The notes: generated from the sequence alone by a model not told the origin. A stretch of DNA of 64,000 nucleotides from Vulcanimicrobiia bacterium (GCA_025934645.1 JAICWY010000002.1:1-64000); one strand, 5' to 3'; shown: positions 1 to 9,227, counted from the first letter of the stretch. Numbers and translations are program-made.

Positions 1-2
1 AG

Positions 3-140
3 CCGGCAGTGGATTGGGCCGCGACGAAAACGCTGAACGAAGATTTCAATCCGGATGTGGACGGCTGCGAGTCATTCGCCATGAACGACAAGAGCGTCTG
101 CGAATGGCAGGCGGGACAGTTCCGCTACGTGGCGCGCTAA
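3..140 (+). CDS. C-terminal fragment of a CDS truncated by the window start, product unknown (PAVDWAATKTLNEDFNPDVDGCESFAMNDKSVCEWQAGQFRYVAR*)
   Basis: Open frame from base 3 to TAA at 138-140; convergent with the next CDS. Confidence 0.6.
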   Translation, partial: PAVDWAATKTLNEDFNPDVDGCESFAMNDKSVCEWQAGQFRYVAR

Positions 141-847
141 GTTCCCGTAACCGTTGTTTTATACATGCGCGGACAGAGCAGCGTGTCTTCCGGTTTGTCG
201 GCGACGTAGTCGATCACGTCTTCGCTGACGTTGAAATGCGTCATCGACGGCCAACGCGTAAACGTGACATCCGTGGGCAGCCGCACGTAATGATAGCCGC
301 CCTGTGAGTCTTGCAACTGCATCGCCATTACAGCGGGCATCACTTGCGCGAGAGCCTGGTTCGGAAAGATCGACGCGTAATATCCGTCGGAATCGCTTTG
401 CACGCGAATGTCGGCGCCGACCGGATTACCAACCGGACCGTTGCACTTCGTACTGTGGCCGAATACCATGAGCGTCGGATGAACGTACGCGAATGAGAAG
501 GGCGATTCGCCCATGACGAGCATCGGGACCACCGGTTTGGACGTGCCCGGATCGAGCGAAACGTCCAGGCTGCGATCGCGCCCGCTCAGCACGGTGAAAT
601 AGTCGACGTCTCCGCACTGCGAACCGTTCGCTTTCGCACTGAGCGCCATTCGATAGGTTCCAAAGGGGAGATCGAACTCGAACCGCGGCGTCTTGCCCAT
701 GCCGGGCTCGATTTGGAACGTCTGGTCGAGCTGCGTGCGATCCAGACGGTCGGTGACGGTGACGCGTAGCGGCACCGTACGCGCAACCGACGCTTTTGCG
801 ACGGCACTGCACAGGGACACGTGCAGGGCGATGTGCGAGAGGTCCAT
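137..847 (-). CDS. hypothetical protein
   Basis: Long minus ORF; start assigned to MDLSHIALHV, upstream part looks like read-through of intergenic sequence. Confidence 0.6.
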   Translation of the reverse strand: MDLSHIALHVSLCSAVAKASVARTVPLRVTVTDRLDRTQLDQTFQIEPGMGKTPRFEFDLPFGTYRMALSAKANGSQCGDVDYFTVLSGRDRSLDVSLDPGTSKPVVPMLVMGESPFSFAYVHPTLMVFGHSTKCNGPVGNPVGADIRVQSDSDGYYASIFPNQALAQVMPAVMAMQLQDSQGGYHYVRLPTDVTFTRWPSMTHFNVSEDVIDYVADKPEDTLLCPRMYKTTVTGT

Positions 848-915
848 ATCTTCGCAACGGTATTCTTGCGCCGGAAGTGACGCGCCCGCTTGATTTCTCG
901 CGATCCGGCCCAAAA

Positions 916-943
916 AAGCCCCGGCCTTTTACGACCGGGGCTT
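916..943. terminator. bidirectional intrinsic terminator
   Basis: AAGCCCCGG-ccttttacga-CCGGGGCTT with flanking A/T tracts. Confidence 0.75.
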
Positions 944-951
944 CTTTACTT

Positions 952-1039
952 CGGAGAGGGAGAGATTCGAACTCTCGAGACGCTCATCACGTCTGCCCGC
1001 TTTCGAGGCGGGTGCCTTCAACCACTCGACCACCTCTCC
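952..1039 (-). tRNA. tRNA-Ser(CGA)
   Basis: Acceptor GGAGAGG/CCTCTCC, anticodon loop CTCGAAA, long variable arm, TTCGAAT T-loop. Confidence 0.93.
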
Positions 1040-1099
1040 GTGGTTGCAGCGCCGACAAACCCCCGCTGATTCGCGGATTCGGCGCAAATCCTTTTCGCT

Positions 1100-1543
1100 T
1101 CAGCGGCGTTTACGGAAAAATGCCTGAAGCTGCTCCGCGGTCTCCGTTTCTAGCACGCCGGGCGTGACTTCCATCCGGTGGTTGAGGGACGGGTGCTGAA
1201 CCAAATCGAGCACACTTCCGGCCGCTCCGCCTTTAGGGTCGCGGCATCCATAAACGAGCCGCTTTACGCGCGCAGCGACCATCGCACCGGCACACATGAC
1301 GCAAGGTTCTTTAGTGACATACACGGTTGCATCCGAGAGCCGCCACGCGTGCAGCGTCTGCGCCGCTTCTTGCAGCAGCAGCATCTCAGCGTGTGCTGTC
1401 GCGTCCGGCCGCGATTCTTTCTCGTTCTTCGCTTCCAGGACGAGATCGCCACTCACCAGCACGGCACCGATCGGAACATCGCCGGCTTCTTCCGCCCGCG
1501 CCGCCATCTCCATGGCCTTCCGGATATACTCTTCGTCAGTCAT
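1100..1543 (-). CDS. tadA: tRNA-specific adenosine deaminase
   Basis: HAEM and PCVMCAGAM zinc deaminase motifs, 147 aa. Confidence 0.93.
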   Translation of the reverse strand: MTDEEYIRKAMEMAARAEEAGDVPIGAVLVSGDLVLEAKNEKESRPDATAHAEMLLLQEAAQTLHAWRLSDATVYVTKEPCVMCAGAMVAARVKRLVYGCRDPKGGAAGSVLDLVQHPSLNHRMEVTPGVLETETAEQLQAFFRKRR

Positions 1544-1611
1544 TCAAACGGTATCACATAAAAGCGCGATGGACCGGCATGAATCGCCGGTCCATTCGCA
1601 CGATACTTCAC

Positions 1612-1684
1612 GCGCTCGAAAGGATTCGAACCTTCGACCCCTACCTTCGGAGGGTAGTGCTCTATCCAGCTGAGCTACGAGCGC
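1612..1684 (-). tRNA. tRNA-Arg(CCG)
   Basis: GCGCTCG/CGAGCGC acceptor, anticodon loop CTCCGAA. Confidence 0.92.
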
Positions 1685-1690
1685 ATGCGC

Positions 1691-1924
1691 TTAGCGCTGG
1701 TTTTCTTGCGAGCCTGCGCTGGGGATGTGCTTGAAAAGGTCGAGTTTGTGGTCGACCAATCCTTTGTAGAACTTACGCACGCAATCGGGATGCCCGAAGA
1801 AATAGGTTCGCGCGTAAGCTAAGTCATCGCCGGAGCTGTCCGGAACGTAGTGCGAAATCTCAATCTCTTCCATCTGATTGCGGTCAACCGGATGGGGACA
1901 GAAATCGCACGGGATTGTTGACAT
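1691..1924 (-). CDS. small putative zinc-binding protein
   Basis: 77 aa ORF with CDFC and later HPDC; no family recognised. Confidence 0.55.
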   Translation of the reverse strand: MSTIPCDFCPHPVDRNQMEEIEISHYVPDSSGDDLAYARTYFFGHPDCVRKFYKGLVDHKLDLFKHIPSAGSQENQR

Positions 1925-1989
1925 GGTTTGCTGCTTACCCCGGCTTCGTCAGTTCCGGCCGCGCGGAACGGCCGGAACTGCGGAAAATC

Positions 1990-2061
1990 TGACTCGGGTA
2001 GGATTTGAACCTACGACCTAGGGCTTATGAGTCCCCCGCTCTACCACTGAGCTACCGAGCC
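1990..2061 (-). tRNA. tRNA-Met(CAT), elongator type (tRNA-Ile2 with lysidine not excluded)
   Basis: GGCTCGG/CCGAGTC acceptor with G1-C72 so not initiator; loop CTCATAA. Confidence 0.85.
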
Positions 2062-2165
2062 ACGTGTACGGACGTACGCGTTCGACGCTCTACTCTACCA
2101 AACCCCGCACCCACGTTTCAAGCCTCGATGTCGGAAAAGAACCCCCGCTCGACTGCTACAAAAAG

Positions 2166-2195
2166 AAAAGAGCCCGCCGGTTCGCGGGCTCTTTC
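2166..2195. terminator. intrinsic terminator
   Basis: AGAGCCCGC-cggttc-GCGGGCTCT hairpin followed by T-rich sequence. Confidence 0.65.
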
Positions 2196-2200
2196 GTCAA

Positions 2201-2277
2201 TGGCGCGGTCGGAGGGACTCGAACCCCCAACCTACAAGTTCGTAGCCTGTTGCTCTATCCAATTGAGCTACGACCGC
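2201..2277 (-). tRNA. tRNA-Arg(ACG), CCA encoded
   Basis: GCGGTCG/CGACCGC acceptor, loop CTACGAA, genomically encoded CCA. Confidence 0.93.
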
Positions 2278-2508
2278 ACACAGCCGCGACAACTACGTCG
2301 CTTTTTTATTTTCCCCTCCACGCCTTTTCTCGCACCGCGAGTAACACGCGACGCAACACCACACGCTTCTTTATTCCTGATCACCGCGAACGCGGCACTT
2401 TCGGACACGTGGGGGCCCCGCAACAAGCGGGGGGCGGGGAGCGGCGAAGCCCGGACCGCCTTTCAACCTCCGGGGATCTTTTTCAACGCAATGCGTTGAA
2501 AAAAGACC

Positions 2509-2596
2509 CGGAGAGGGAGGGATTCGAACCCTCGGACGGTTTTTGACCGTCGGTCATTTAGCAAACGACTGGTTTCAGCCACTCACCCACCTCTCC
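2509..2596 (-). tRNA. tRNA-Ser(GCT)
   Basis: GGAGAGG/CCTCTCC acceptor, loop TTGCTAA, long variable arm. Confidence 0.92.
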
Positions 2597-2648
2597 GTGG
2601 CAAGGCCGCCGACCACTATACCACATGCGGTCGGCGCGCACCTAGCGG

Positions 2649-3191
2649 TTACGCGGGTGCGTGCGGCGCCGTCGGTGGCGGCTCGTCCACGACTTCCGGA
2701 ACGATTGGCGTTTCTTTACGAACCGGCGCGCGCCAGAGCAGCGCGTCGATGCCGGCGACCCGCCCTGCCGGGACGGCAAGCATCATAAACGAGAGCATGA
2801 ACGCGGCCGCATCGAGCGTACCGATCGTCGTCCACGACGCGAACTCACCGTTCAGCGCCATATAGTTCAGCGCGAGAAAACATCCGACCAGGCCGCCGAA
2901 GCGCGTGAAGACGCCTAACAGCAAACTGCAGCCGACGAGCACTTCACCCAACCGCACGAGTTCCGCAAAAAGTACGATATTCGGAATCACGACGCTGCCG
3001 AGAAAGCCGTGATAAAAGCCGGTTTGCGTCGTGGCGGCGCGCTGCACGGCTTGCCCCATGAACCCGTCGGGCGGCATGAACGCGGCGGAGTTCAAAAACT
3101 TCGGAATTCCGTGCGAAAGCCAAAAACAGCCGGCATACACGCGCAGTATCGTGAACCAGCCGGCGTACGTCCAGTGCGACGGCATTCTCAT
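2649..3191 (-). CDS. DoxX-family membrane protein
   Basis: 180 aa, four TM-like segments, ILRVYAGCFWLSHGIPKF N-terminus; ATGA overlap with upstream gene. Confidence 0.75.
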   Translation of the reverse strand: MRMPSHWTYAGWFTILRVYAGCFWLSHGIPKFLNSAAFMPPDGFMGQAVQRAATTQTGFYHGFLGSVVIPNIVLFAELVRLGEVLVGCSLLLGVFTRFGGLVGCFLALNYMALNGEFASWTTIGTLDAAAFMLSFMMLAVPAGRVAGIDALLWRAPVRKETPIVPEVVDEPPPTAPHAPA

Positions 3192-4330
3192 GCGATAGCT
3201 TCCCCCCTCTGTGATTGTATCGCGACCGCCCGGATCGCGGCCGCAATCTCGAACGCGGCGCGCGGTTTGCTGAGCGGCTGCATTGCCGCACGCATTGCAT
3301 CCAACTTCCCCGGCGTGGCGAACAGCGCTTGTATCGTGCGGGTGAGATCGCGTTCGTTCTTCGCGCGCACCGCGGCGCGCCGCTGAACGAGATAGCGCGT
3401 ATTGCGTTCTTCCTGCCCGGGCAACGGTTTGAAAAGCACCATCGGAATCTGCGCGGCCAGAGCTTCTGACGAAGTAAGGCCGCCCGGCTTTGTGACGATG
3501 AGATCGCACGCGTGCATGTACTCGTGAACGTTGTTCACGAATCGCTCGACACGCACCGGATAGTGGACCTTGTGCGCGTATTCCAGCACGCGTTGCTCGG
3601 AACGTTTGCTGCGGCCGACGATTGCGACGGCGCAGAGCGGTTCTTCCACCTTATCGAGCGCGCGCATCATCGTCTCGAGCGGTCCGATGCCCAGGCCCCC
3701 GCCCATGATGAGCGCCAAGCGCCGGTCGCGCGGGAGCCCAAGGTGCTCGCGCAGCGCGTCGGGATCGGCATTGACTTCACCGAACGCCGCTTTGACGGGT
3801 ATGCCGGAAACGACGATGCGGTCGCGTGACACGCCGCGGGCGACGAGCGCATCGCGCATCTCATCCGTTGCCACGGCGTAGCCTTCGATGTTGTCGTGAA
3901 TCCAGAAGGCGTGCACGACGAAATCCGTGACGATGCCGAAGACCGGCGGCGAATCCGCGAACTGCTTTTTATACTCCGCCATCACGCCGCACGGAAACGC
4001 GTGCGTGCAGATGACGATGTCGGGCCGTACGTCTTGGATGAGCCGGCGCAAATTACCGGCCGTGAACTGATGGATCCACGCGCGGAACGGCCCCACTTCG
4101 GTTGCGCGTTCGGCGCGGTTGTACAAGAAGCGGTACATCTGCGGAATCGTTTTCACCATTCGCAGGTATCCGTCCGAGACGACGCGCGAGACGACCGATG
4201 CGGCGTATTTGTACGAATCGACGACGGTCGCTTCGAACTGCGGATCGCCGTCTGCCAATGCGGCGCGAAGCGCGTTCGCTGCCGAGGTGTGGCCTACGCC
4301 GACATTAGCGGAAAGAAACAGCGCTCGGAT
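3188..4330 (-). CDS. MGDG synthase / processive diacylglycerol glucosyltransferase-like (GT28-type)
   Basis: ALFLSANVGVGHTSAANAL N-terminus and VTKPGGLTSSEALA donor-site motif; start likely non-ATG upstream of the track's TTG at 4258. Confidence 0.8.
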   Translation of the reverse strand: MRALFLSANVGVGHTSAANALRAALADGDPQFEATVVDSYKYAASVVSRVVSDGYLRMVKTIPQMYRFLYNRAERATEVGPFRAWIHQFTAGNLRRLIQDVRPDIVICTHAFPCGVMAEYKKQFADSPPVFGIVTDFVVHAFWIHDNIEGYAVATDEMRDALVARGVSRDRIVVSGIPVKAAFGEVNADPDALREHLGLPRDRRLALIMGGGLGIGPLETMMRALDKVEEPLCAVAIVGRSKRSEQRVLEYAHKVHYPVRVERFVNNVHEYMHACDLIVTKPGGLTSSEALAAQIPMVLFKPLPGQEERNTRYLVQRRAAVRAKNERDLTRTIQALFATPGKLDAMRAAMQPLSKPRAAFEIAAAIRAVAIQSQRGEAIA

Positions 4331-4611
4331 TACTCGCCGCCCCCTTCTCCTTCGCCCGACTCCTCGGCGAGGACGAAAAAGTCGTCCAGAATCTCTTGCG
4401 CCAGGTCGTCGTCGTCGAGCAGATTGCCCTTGGCATCGGTGACCACGAATTCGTCTTCCTGCTCGCAGTAGAGCACCGCGTAGGCGTTATTTTCCTCGTC
4501 TTCGACCAGACCCACGACTTCGAATTCGAGCTGCTTTTCGTCCGTGGTCTGAATGACGAGCACGTCGCGCAATTCGAGCGGTTGAGATTGGCCTTCGCCG
4601 TTGGTCGACAT
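4330..4611 (-). CDS. DUF1292-type acidic protein
   Basis: VVGLVEDEENNAYAVLYCEQEDEFVVTD; sits beside mltG/ruvX as in Firmicutes. Confidence 0.75.
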   Translation of the reverse strand: MSTNGEGQSQPLELRDVLVIQTTDEKQLEFEVVGLVEDEENNAYAVLYCEQEDEFVVTDAKGNLLDDDDLAQEILDDFFVLAEESGEGEGGGE

Positions 4612-4620
4612 TGAGCTCTC

Positions 4621-5607
4621 CTACTTCAGATATTTCGCGATGTTTGCGGTCTGCTCCGCGAGCGTCTTTGCGAACGCGTGGTGCCCGTTGCCTTTGTAGA
4701 CGTAATACAGATACGGCGAGGGCTTGGGATTGAGCGCGGCGACGATGGAGGGCTCGCCCGGATTGGCGATAGGCGTCGGCGGAAGCCCTTGGTGCAGATA
4801 GGTGTTGTACGGCGAATCGGTCTTCAAGTCCCCGTACGTGATGACGTCGTGATGCTGCGGGAGCACGTATTCGATCGACGCATCGACTTCCAGCGGCATG
4901 CCGATGCGCAGCCGGTTGTAATATACGCCGGCCATGAGCGCGCGCTCGTCGTCGGCTTTGGCTTCGCGTTCGATGAGCGAGGCGAGAACGATCGCCTGCG
5001 GCACCGTCAGTCCGTGTGCCTTTGCCTTTTGCGCCGCGCCGGGCGGAAGCTCTCTCTGAAACTGCGCCGTCATCATTTGCGCGACGCTTTGCGGCGTCGC
5101 ATCGAGCGGAACCAAATAGGTGCTGGGAAAGAGATAGCCCTCCAAGTTCTTCGTTCGCACGCCGCCCACGACGATGCTCTGGTGCATAAATGTCTGCTCG
5201 TAAGCCTGCGCGCTGCCCAAGCCGTTCTCTTGCAAGCGCTGCGCGATTTGCTTTGCCGTGAAGCCTTCGGGAATGGTGACCCATTTCGCGATTTGCGCGC
5301 CGCCGCTTACCAGCTGAGCCAATACGTTCGCCGCCGATACGTGCGGTTGAAAACGAAACGCGCCCGCGCGCGCCGCCGTATCGGCATGGCGCAACTTCGC
5401 GTAGACGCGAAACGCCGTGATATTGCCGATCACGCCGTTCTTTGCGAGCTGGTCGGCGATATCGTGAAACGTGGATCCGCGTGGGACGATGACGTGCGTA
5501 ATTTCGGCCGGATGCGAGCGGTCGGCGAAAATCGCATAACCGAACCAGCCGGCGAGCACGGCGGCGATGAGAATGAGGACGGCAACGGCGCTAGCGGCGG
5601 CGCGCAA
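4621..5607 (-). CDS. mltG: endolytic transglycosylase MltG
   Basis: VIPRGSTFHDIADQL LysM-like region, ASLIEREAK and YNTYLHQGLPPTPIANPG motifs; TTG start. Confidence 0.92.
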   Translation of the reverse strand: MRAAASAVAVLILIAAVLAGWFGYAIFADRSHPAEITHVIVPRGSTFHDIADQLAKNGVIGNITAFRVYAKLRHADTAARAGAFRFQPHVSAANVLAQLVSGGAQIAKWVTIPEGFTAKQIAQRLQENGLGSAQAYEQTFMHQSIVVGGVRTKNLEGYLFPSTYLVPLDATPQSVAQMMTAQFQRELPPGAAQKAKAHGLTVPQAIVLASLIEREAKADDERALMAGVYYNRLRIGMPLEVDASIEYVLPQHHDVITYGDLKTDSPYNTYLHQGLPPTPIANPGEPSIVAALNPKPSPYLYYVYKGNGHHAFAKTLAEQTANIAKYLK

Positions 5608-6001
5608 GGTACGTCTCCAAGATTAACGCGGCAGCCATTTTATCCACGACGGTTTTGCGTTTTGCGCGGCTCACATCGGCTGCGATAAGCGTCTTCGTGG
5701 CCTGCGCGGTGGTCATGCGTTCGTCGACGCGGTGGATGGCGCCGCCGTACACGCGCTGCAGCTGCTCCACAAACCGATCGATCTTCTCGGCCGCCAAGCC
5801 GCGTTGGCCGCTTAGGGTGACGGGATCGCCCACGACGATCTCTCCGGCGGCATACTCGCTCGCTATCTGAGCGATCCGCTGCAAGTCGTCTTTGATGTTC
5901 GTTCGTTCGATGACGGTGACGGGAAGCGCGAATGTGCCGCCGGGGTCGGCGACCGCGACGCCGATGCGCTTGGTGCCGACGTCGAGTGCGAGCAATGGCA
6001 T
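5591..6001 (-). CDS. ruvX: Holliday junction resolvase RuvX/YqgF
   Basis: LALDVGTKRIGVAVAD, VVGDPVTLSGQRG, VDERMTTAQA. Confidence 0.92.
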   Translation of the reverse strand: MPLLALDVGTKRIGVAVADPGGTFALPVTVIERTNIKDDLQRIAQIASEYAAGEIVVGDPVTLSGQRGLAAEKIDRFVEQLQRVYGGAIHRVDERMTTAQATKTLIAADVSRAKRKTVVDKMAAALILETYLARRR

Positions 6002-6750
6002 TAGGCGCCCCTTACGAATTCCAGCGCGTGGAGTCCCGCTTTCGGCCGCCGGCCGAGGTGATGGTTGACCAGGGCCTCGATCGCTTGCGTAACGCGGCGC
6101 GTAGCGCGCATGGTTACGGGCACACTCCCGCCGCGTTGCGCTGTAAGCGCACGCAAGTTCTCCATATCTTGCGCGTCCAGCACTAAAACTTCGCGCCACG
6201 TGACGCGGCACGCGGCGCAGCCGAAGCCGGCTTGTTCTTGATCGAGCCAGATGTCTTGCTCGAGCGCCTTTCCGCAGCGCGCGCATGCGTCGACGGGCGG
6301 CGCAAGCCCGAGCATCTCCAGCAGCCGCCACGAGAATCGCGGAATGAGCGCCAGCGGCTCACCGCTGCGGCCGAGCGCGCCGAGCGCGGACGAGAGCAAC
6401 GCATACACGTCGGGCAGCGGCAGGTCCGGTTCGCAAAACGCATCCACCATTTCCACGGCGAGATTCGCCGCGGCGTACCGTTCGGGCTCGACGAGATTCT
6501 GCCAATGCGCTTCTTGGATCTCCGCCGAAACAACGACGTCCAAGTTACGTCCGCGATGCATGCCGAGCAGCGCTTCGTTCGCAAACTCCAAGCGGCCGGC
6601 GAGATGGCTTTTTGTGCGCCGCACGCCCTTGGCGATCGCGTCGATCTTGCCGCGCTCGGTGGTGAAGAGCGTCAGAATGCGGTCCGCTTCGCCGTAGGTG
6701 CGCCCGCGTAAGACGATCGCCGCAGTCTTATACGCCCGGGCGGACGTCAT
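6001..6750 (-). CDS. recO: DNA repair protein RecO
   Basis: AIVLRGRTYGEADRILTLFT N-terminus, C4 zinc cluster CARC..CAAC. Confidence 0.93.
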   Translation of the reverse strand: MTSARAYKTAAIVLRGRTYGEADRILTLFTTERGKIDAIAKGVRRTKSHLAGRLEFANEALLGMHRGRNLDVVVSAEIQEAHWQNLVEPERYAAANLAVEMVDAFCEPDLPLPDVYALLSSALGALGRSGEPLALIPRFSWRLLEMLGLAPPVDACARCGKALEQDIWLDQEQAGFGCAACRVTWREVLVLDAQDMENLRALTAQRGGSVPVTMRATRRVTQAIEALVNHHLGRRPKAGLHALEFVRGA

Positions 6751-7142
6751 GTCAGATTCTGCGGGCCGAACGCTCGCGGCAACAGTTCGTCAAGCGTCGT
6801 ACGCTGCGCGCCGCCGGCCTCGGTATAGAACACCGTCAACTCCGGATTGAATTCGTTGAGGAACTGCCGGCACGCGCCGCACGGAACCGTCGCCGTTTCC
6901 GGCGGACCCGCGATCGCGATTGCGTCGAACTCGCGGTAGCCCGCGGTAACGGCGCTCACGACCGCGGCGCGTTCGGCGCACAAGCCGACGCCGTAGCTGG
7001 CGTTCTCGACGTTGACGCCTTCGAACACCGTACCGTCCTTCGCACGCAGCGCCGCGCCGACGTGAAACTTGGAATACGGTGCGTACGCGCGTTTGCGCGC
7101 AGCCTGCGCGCGCTGCATCAGAGCCTCGTCGCTAAACGGCAT
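6747..7142 (-). CDS. cdd: cytidine deaminase
   Basis: CAERAAV and PCGACRQ motifs. Confidence 0.93.
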   Translation of the reverse strand: MPFSDEALMQRAQAARKRAYAPYSKFHVGAALRAKDGTVFEGVNVENASYGVGLCAERAAVVSAVTAGYREFDAIAIAGPPETATVPCGACRQFLNEFNPELTVFYTEAGGAQRTTLDELLPRAFGPQNLT

Positions 7143-8466
7143 CTTCTTCCGGCGGCGCCGCCTCCTGCGCTTCACCCGCGCGGCCGTTGGTGAAGATGCG
7201 CACCGCCATGATGCGACGCCCGCGCATGCGCTCGACGCGGATGCGTGTGTGATCGTCGGCCGTGACCTCTTCGCCCTCGCTCGGAAGGCGCCCGAACAAT
7301 CCGACGGTGTAGCCGCCGATCGTTTCGAACTCTTCATGCGGAAGATGCGTGCCGAGTTTCGCGTTCACGTCTTCGATGTTCACGCCCGAATCCACGATCG
7401 CTTCGTTCGGAGCGACGATACGCAGCGGCTCTTCTTCGCCCTCATCGTGCTCGTCGCGGATCTCACCGACGATCTCTTCCAGCAAATCTTCCATCGTGAC
7501 AAGGCCCGCCGTACCGCCGTATTCGTCGACGACGATCGCCATGGAAAACTTGTCGCGCTGCATCTCGCGCAGCAGTTCGGCGATCTTCTTGTTCTCCGGC
7601 ACGTGCGTCACCGGGCGCATCAGCGTGCGCAGCGGCGTTGTGGCAAGCGATCCGTTCGCCAGCGCGATCAGCAGCTCTCGGTCGTGCACGACGCCTATGA
7701 TGTCGTCTTTCGATTCCTGATAGATCGGCAGTTTGGAGTAGCCTTCGGCTATCACCAAATCCAGCGCGCGGCGCGGCGAGTCGTCCACGGAAACCGCGAC
7801 GACGTTCGGACGCGGCGTCATGACCTCGCGCACGATCGTGTCGCCGAACTCGATGATCGAATGGATCATCTCGCGCTCTTGCTCTTCGAGGACGTTCTGC
7901 TCGGCGCCGACGTTGACGATCGTGCGGATATCTTCTTCGGTGACGAACAAATTATGCGCGTGCTTGATGCCGAGCGGATGGAGAATCGCGTTGGTCAGAA
8001 ACTGGAAGAGATAGACCAGCGGCGTGAGCAGCCACGCTACGCGTCCCATGGTCGGTGCAAGGCGCAGCGCCCAGCGTTCCGAGTCCGAGACCGCGACCGT
8101 CTTGGGAATGATCTCGCCGAAGAGCAGCAGCACGAACGCCATGACGACCGTCGAGATGATGGCGCCGTTCGGCAGCCCGGCTTCGATAAAGACATAGGTG
8201 GCCAGCGAGTCCGCGATCAGCAGCACGATCGTGTTGCCGATGAGAATCGAGGTCAGAAATCGGTTCCGGTCTTCGGTGAGTTTGACGACCGCGCCGGCGC
8301 GTTTGATGCCGCGCTCGGCCATGGAGCGAGCGCGAAGCCGTGAGACGCCGACCAGCGCCGCCTCGGACGCCGCGAAAAACGCGGCAAGCAGCACGAGGAT
8401 CACCAGTGCGGCAATTTCGTACGACGGAATCGGGTGAGGGACCGGTTGGCTACTTAGGGGTTCCAA
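7132..8466 (-). CDS. CNNM/CBS/CorC-HlyC transporter-associated membrane protein
   Basis: DUF21-like TM domain, two CBS-like segments, VVDEYGGTAGLVTMEDLLEEIVGEI. Confidence 0.88.
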   Translation of the reverse strand: MEPLSSQPVPHPIPSYEIAALVILVLLAAFFAASEAALVGVSRLRARSMAERGIKRAGAVVKLTEDRNRFLTSILIGNTIVLLIADSLATYVFIEAGLPNGAIISTVVMAFVLLLFGEIIPKTVAVSDSERWALRLAPTMGRVAWLLTPLVYLFQFLTNAILHPLGIKHAHNLFVTEEDIRTIVNVGAEQNVLEEQEREMIHSIIEFGDTIVREVMTPRPNVVAVSVDDSPRRALDLVIAEGYSKLPIYQESKDDIIGVVHDRELLIALANGSLATTPLRTLMRPVTHVPENKKIAELLREMQRDKFSMAIVVDEYGGTAGLVTMEDLLEEIVGEIRDEHDEGEEEPLRIVAPNEAIVDSGVNIEDVNAKLGTHLPHEEFETIGGYTVGLFGRLPSEGEEVTADDHTRIRVERMRGRRIMAVRIFTNGRAGEAQEAAPPEEDAV

Positions 8467-8477
8467 TGCAGGCCCGA

Positions 8478-9227
8478 TTATAGCACAAGGTGGGAACGCA
8501 CCAAGAGGTAGACCGCGAACGCCGTCAGGCCGCCCAGCACGGCGCCCCAGCCGACTTCGAACACGCTGTGGATGCCGGACTCAACGCGGCTCTGTGCGAC
8601 CAGAAAGGCGATGAAGTAGGCCAGCACCGCGACGAGCGGCCGCTGGAAGATGAGCGCGATGCCCGTTGCGGCCGCGAAGGCCAGCGCGGCATGGCCGGAG
8701 ACAGCCCCGCCCTGAAGCGGTGAACCGCGGCCGGTCCAGGCTTTTGCGAAGAGCGTGGCGATCGCCGTGAGCGCCAGCATGACCAGCACGACATTGGCCG
8801 GCACCTGAGCGAGCGCATCGTACACATACTTCCCGCTCTGCTGGATGCCGCGGTAGAACGCCAGGTACCCCACCACAACCGCACCGATGGAGGCGACGAG
8901 CACGGCGCCCGCCGCAGCGTCCTTCGCCGTCTTTGCCAGTGGATGGTGGGCGACGGTGAGCAGATCGACGACCGATTCGATTGCGGTATTGAGCAGTTCG
9001 AGTGCGAGCACGAGCGCGATCGTCAGCACGATCGCGATGACGTAGATGCGCTCCAAGCGCAGCACCAGCGTTGCCAGCAGCACGAGCGCGGAGATCGCCA
9101 AGTGCACGCGCATGTTCGGCTGCGTGCGAACCGCATACATAATGCCGGAGAACGCGTAATGGAACGAACTCCAAAACTTCGTCTCCGCGATGCGGATGTA
9201 GTGCGGCGGTTCTTTAGGCTGATGCAT
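8478..9227 (-). CDS. dgkA: diacylglycerol/undecaprenol kinase fused to PAP2-like phosphatase domain
   Basis: N-terminal ELLNTAIESVVDL kinase signature; C-terminal SGHAALAFAAATG...RVESGIHSVFEVGWGAVLG PAP2-like. Confidence 0.85.
   Translation of the reverse strand: MHQPKEPPHYIRIAETKFWSSFHYAFSGIMYAVRTQPNMRVHLAISALVLLATLVLRLERIYVIAIVLTIALVLALELLNTAIESVVDLLTVAHHPLAKTAKDAAAGAVLVASIGAVVVGYLAFYRGIQQSGKYVYDALAQVPANVVLVMLALTAIATLFAKAWTGRGSPLQGGAVSGHAALAFAAATGIALIFQRPLVAVLAYFIAFLVAQSRVESGIHSVFEVGWGAVLGGLTAFAVYLLVRSHLVL

Noticed and set aside
1571-1595. TGGACCGGC-atgaatc-GCCGGTCCA hairpin between tadA and tRNA-Arg
   Set aside because: Strong stem but no U-tract on either side; terminator or leader role undecided so not listed as a feature
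4678-5688. 336-aa plus-strand ORF
   Set aside because: Antisense to mltG, which has clear family motifs
7069-8343. 424-aa plus-strand ORF
   Set aside because: Entirely antisense to the CBS/CorC membrane protein and cdd; no recognisable domain
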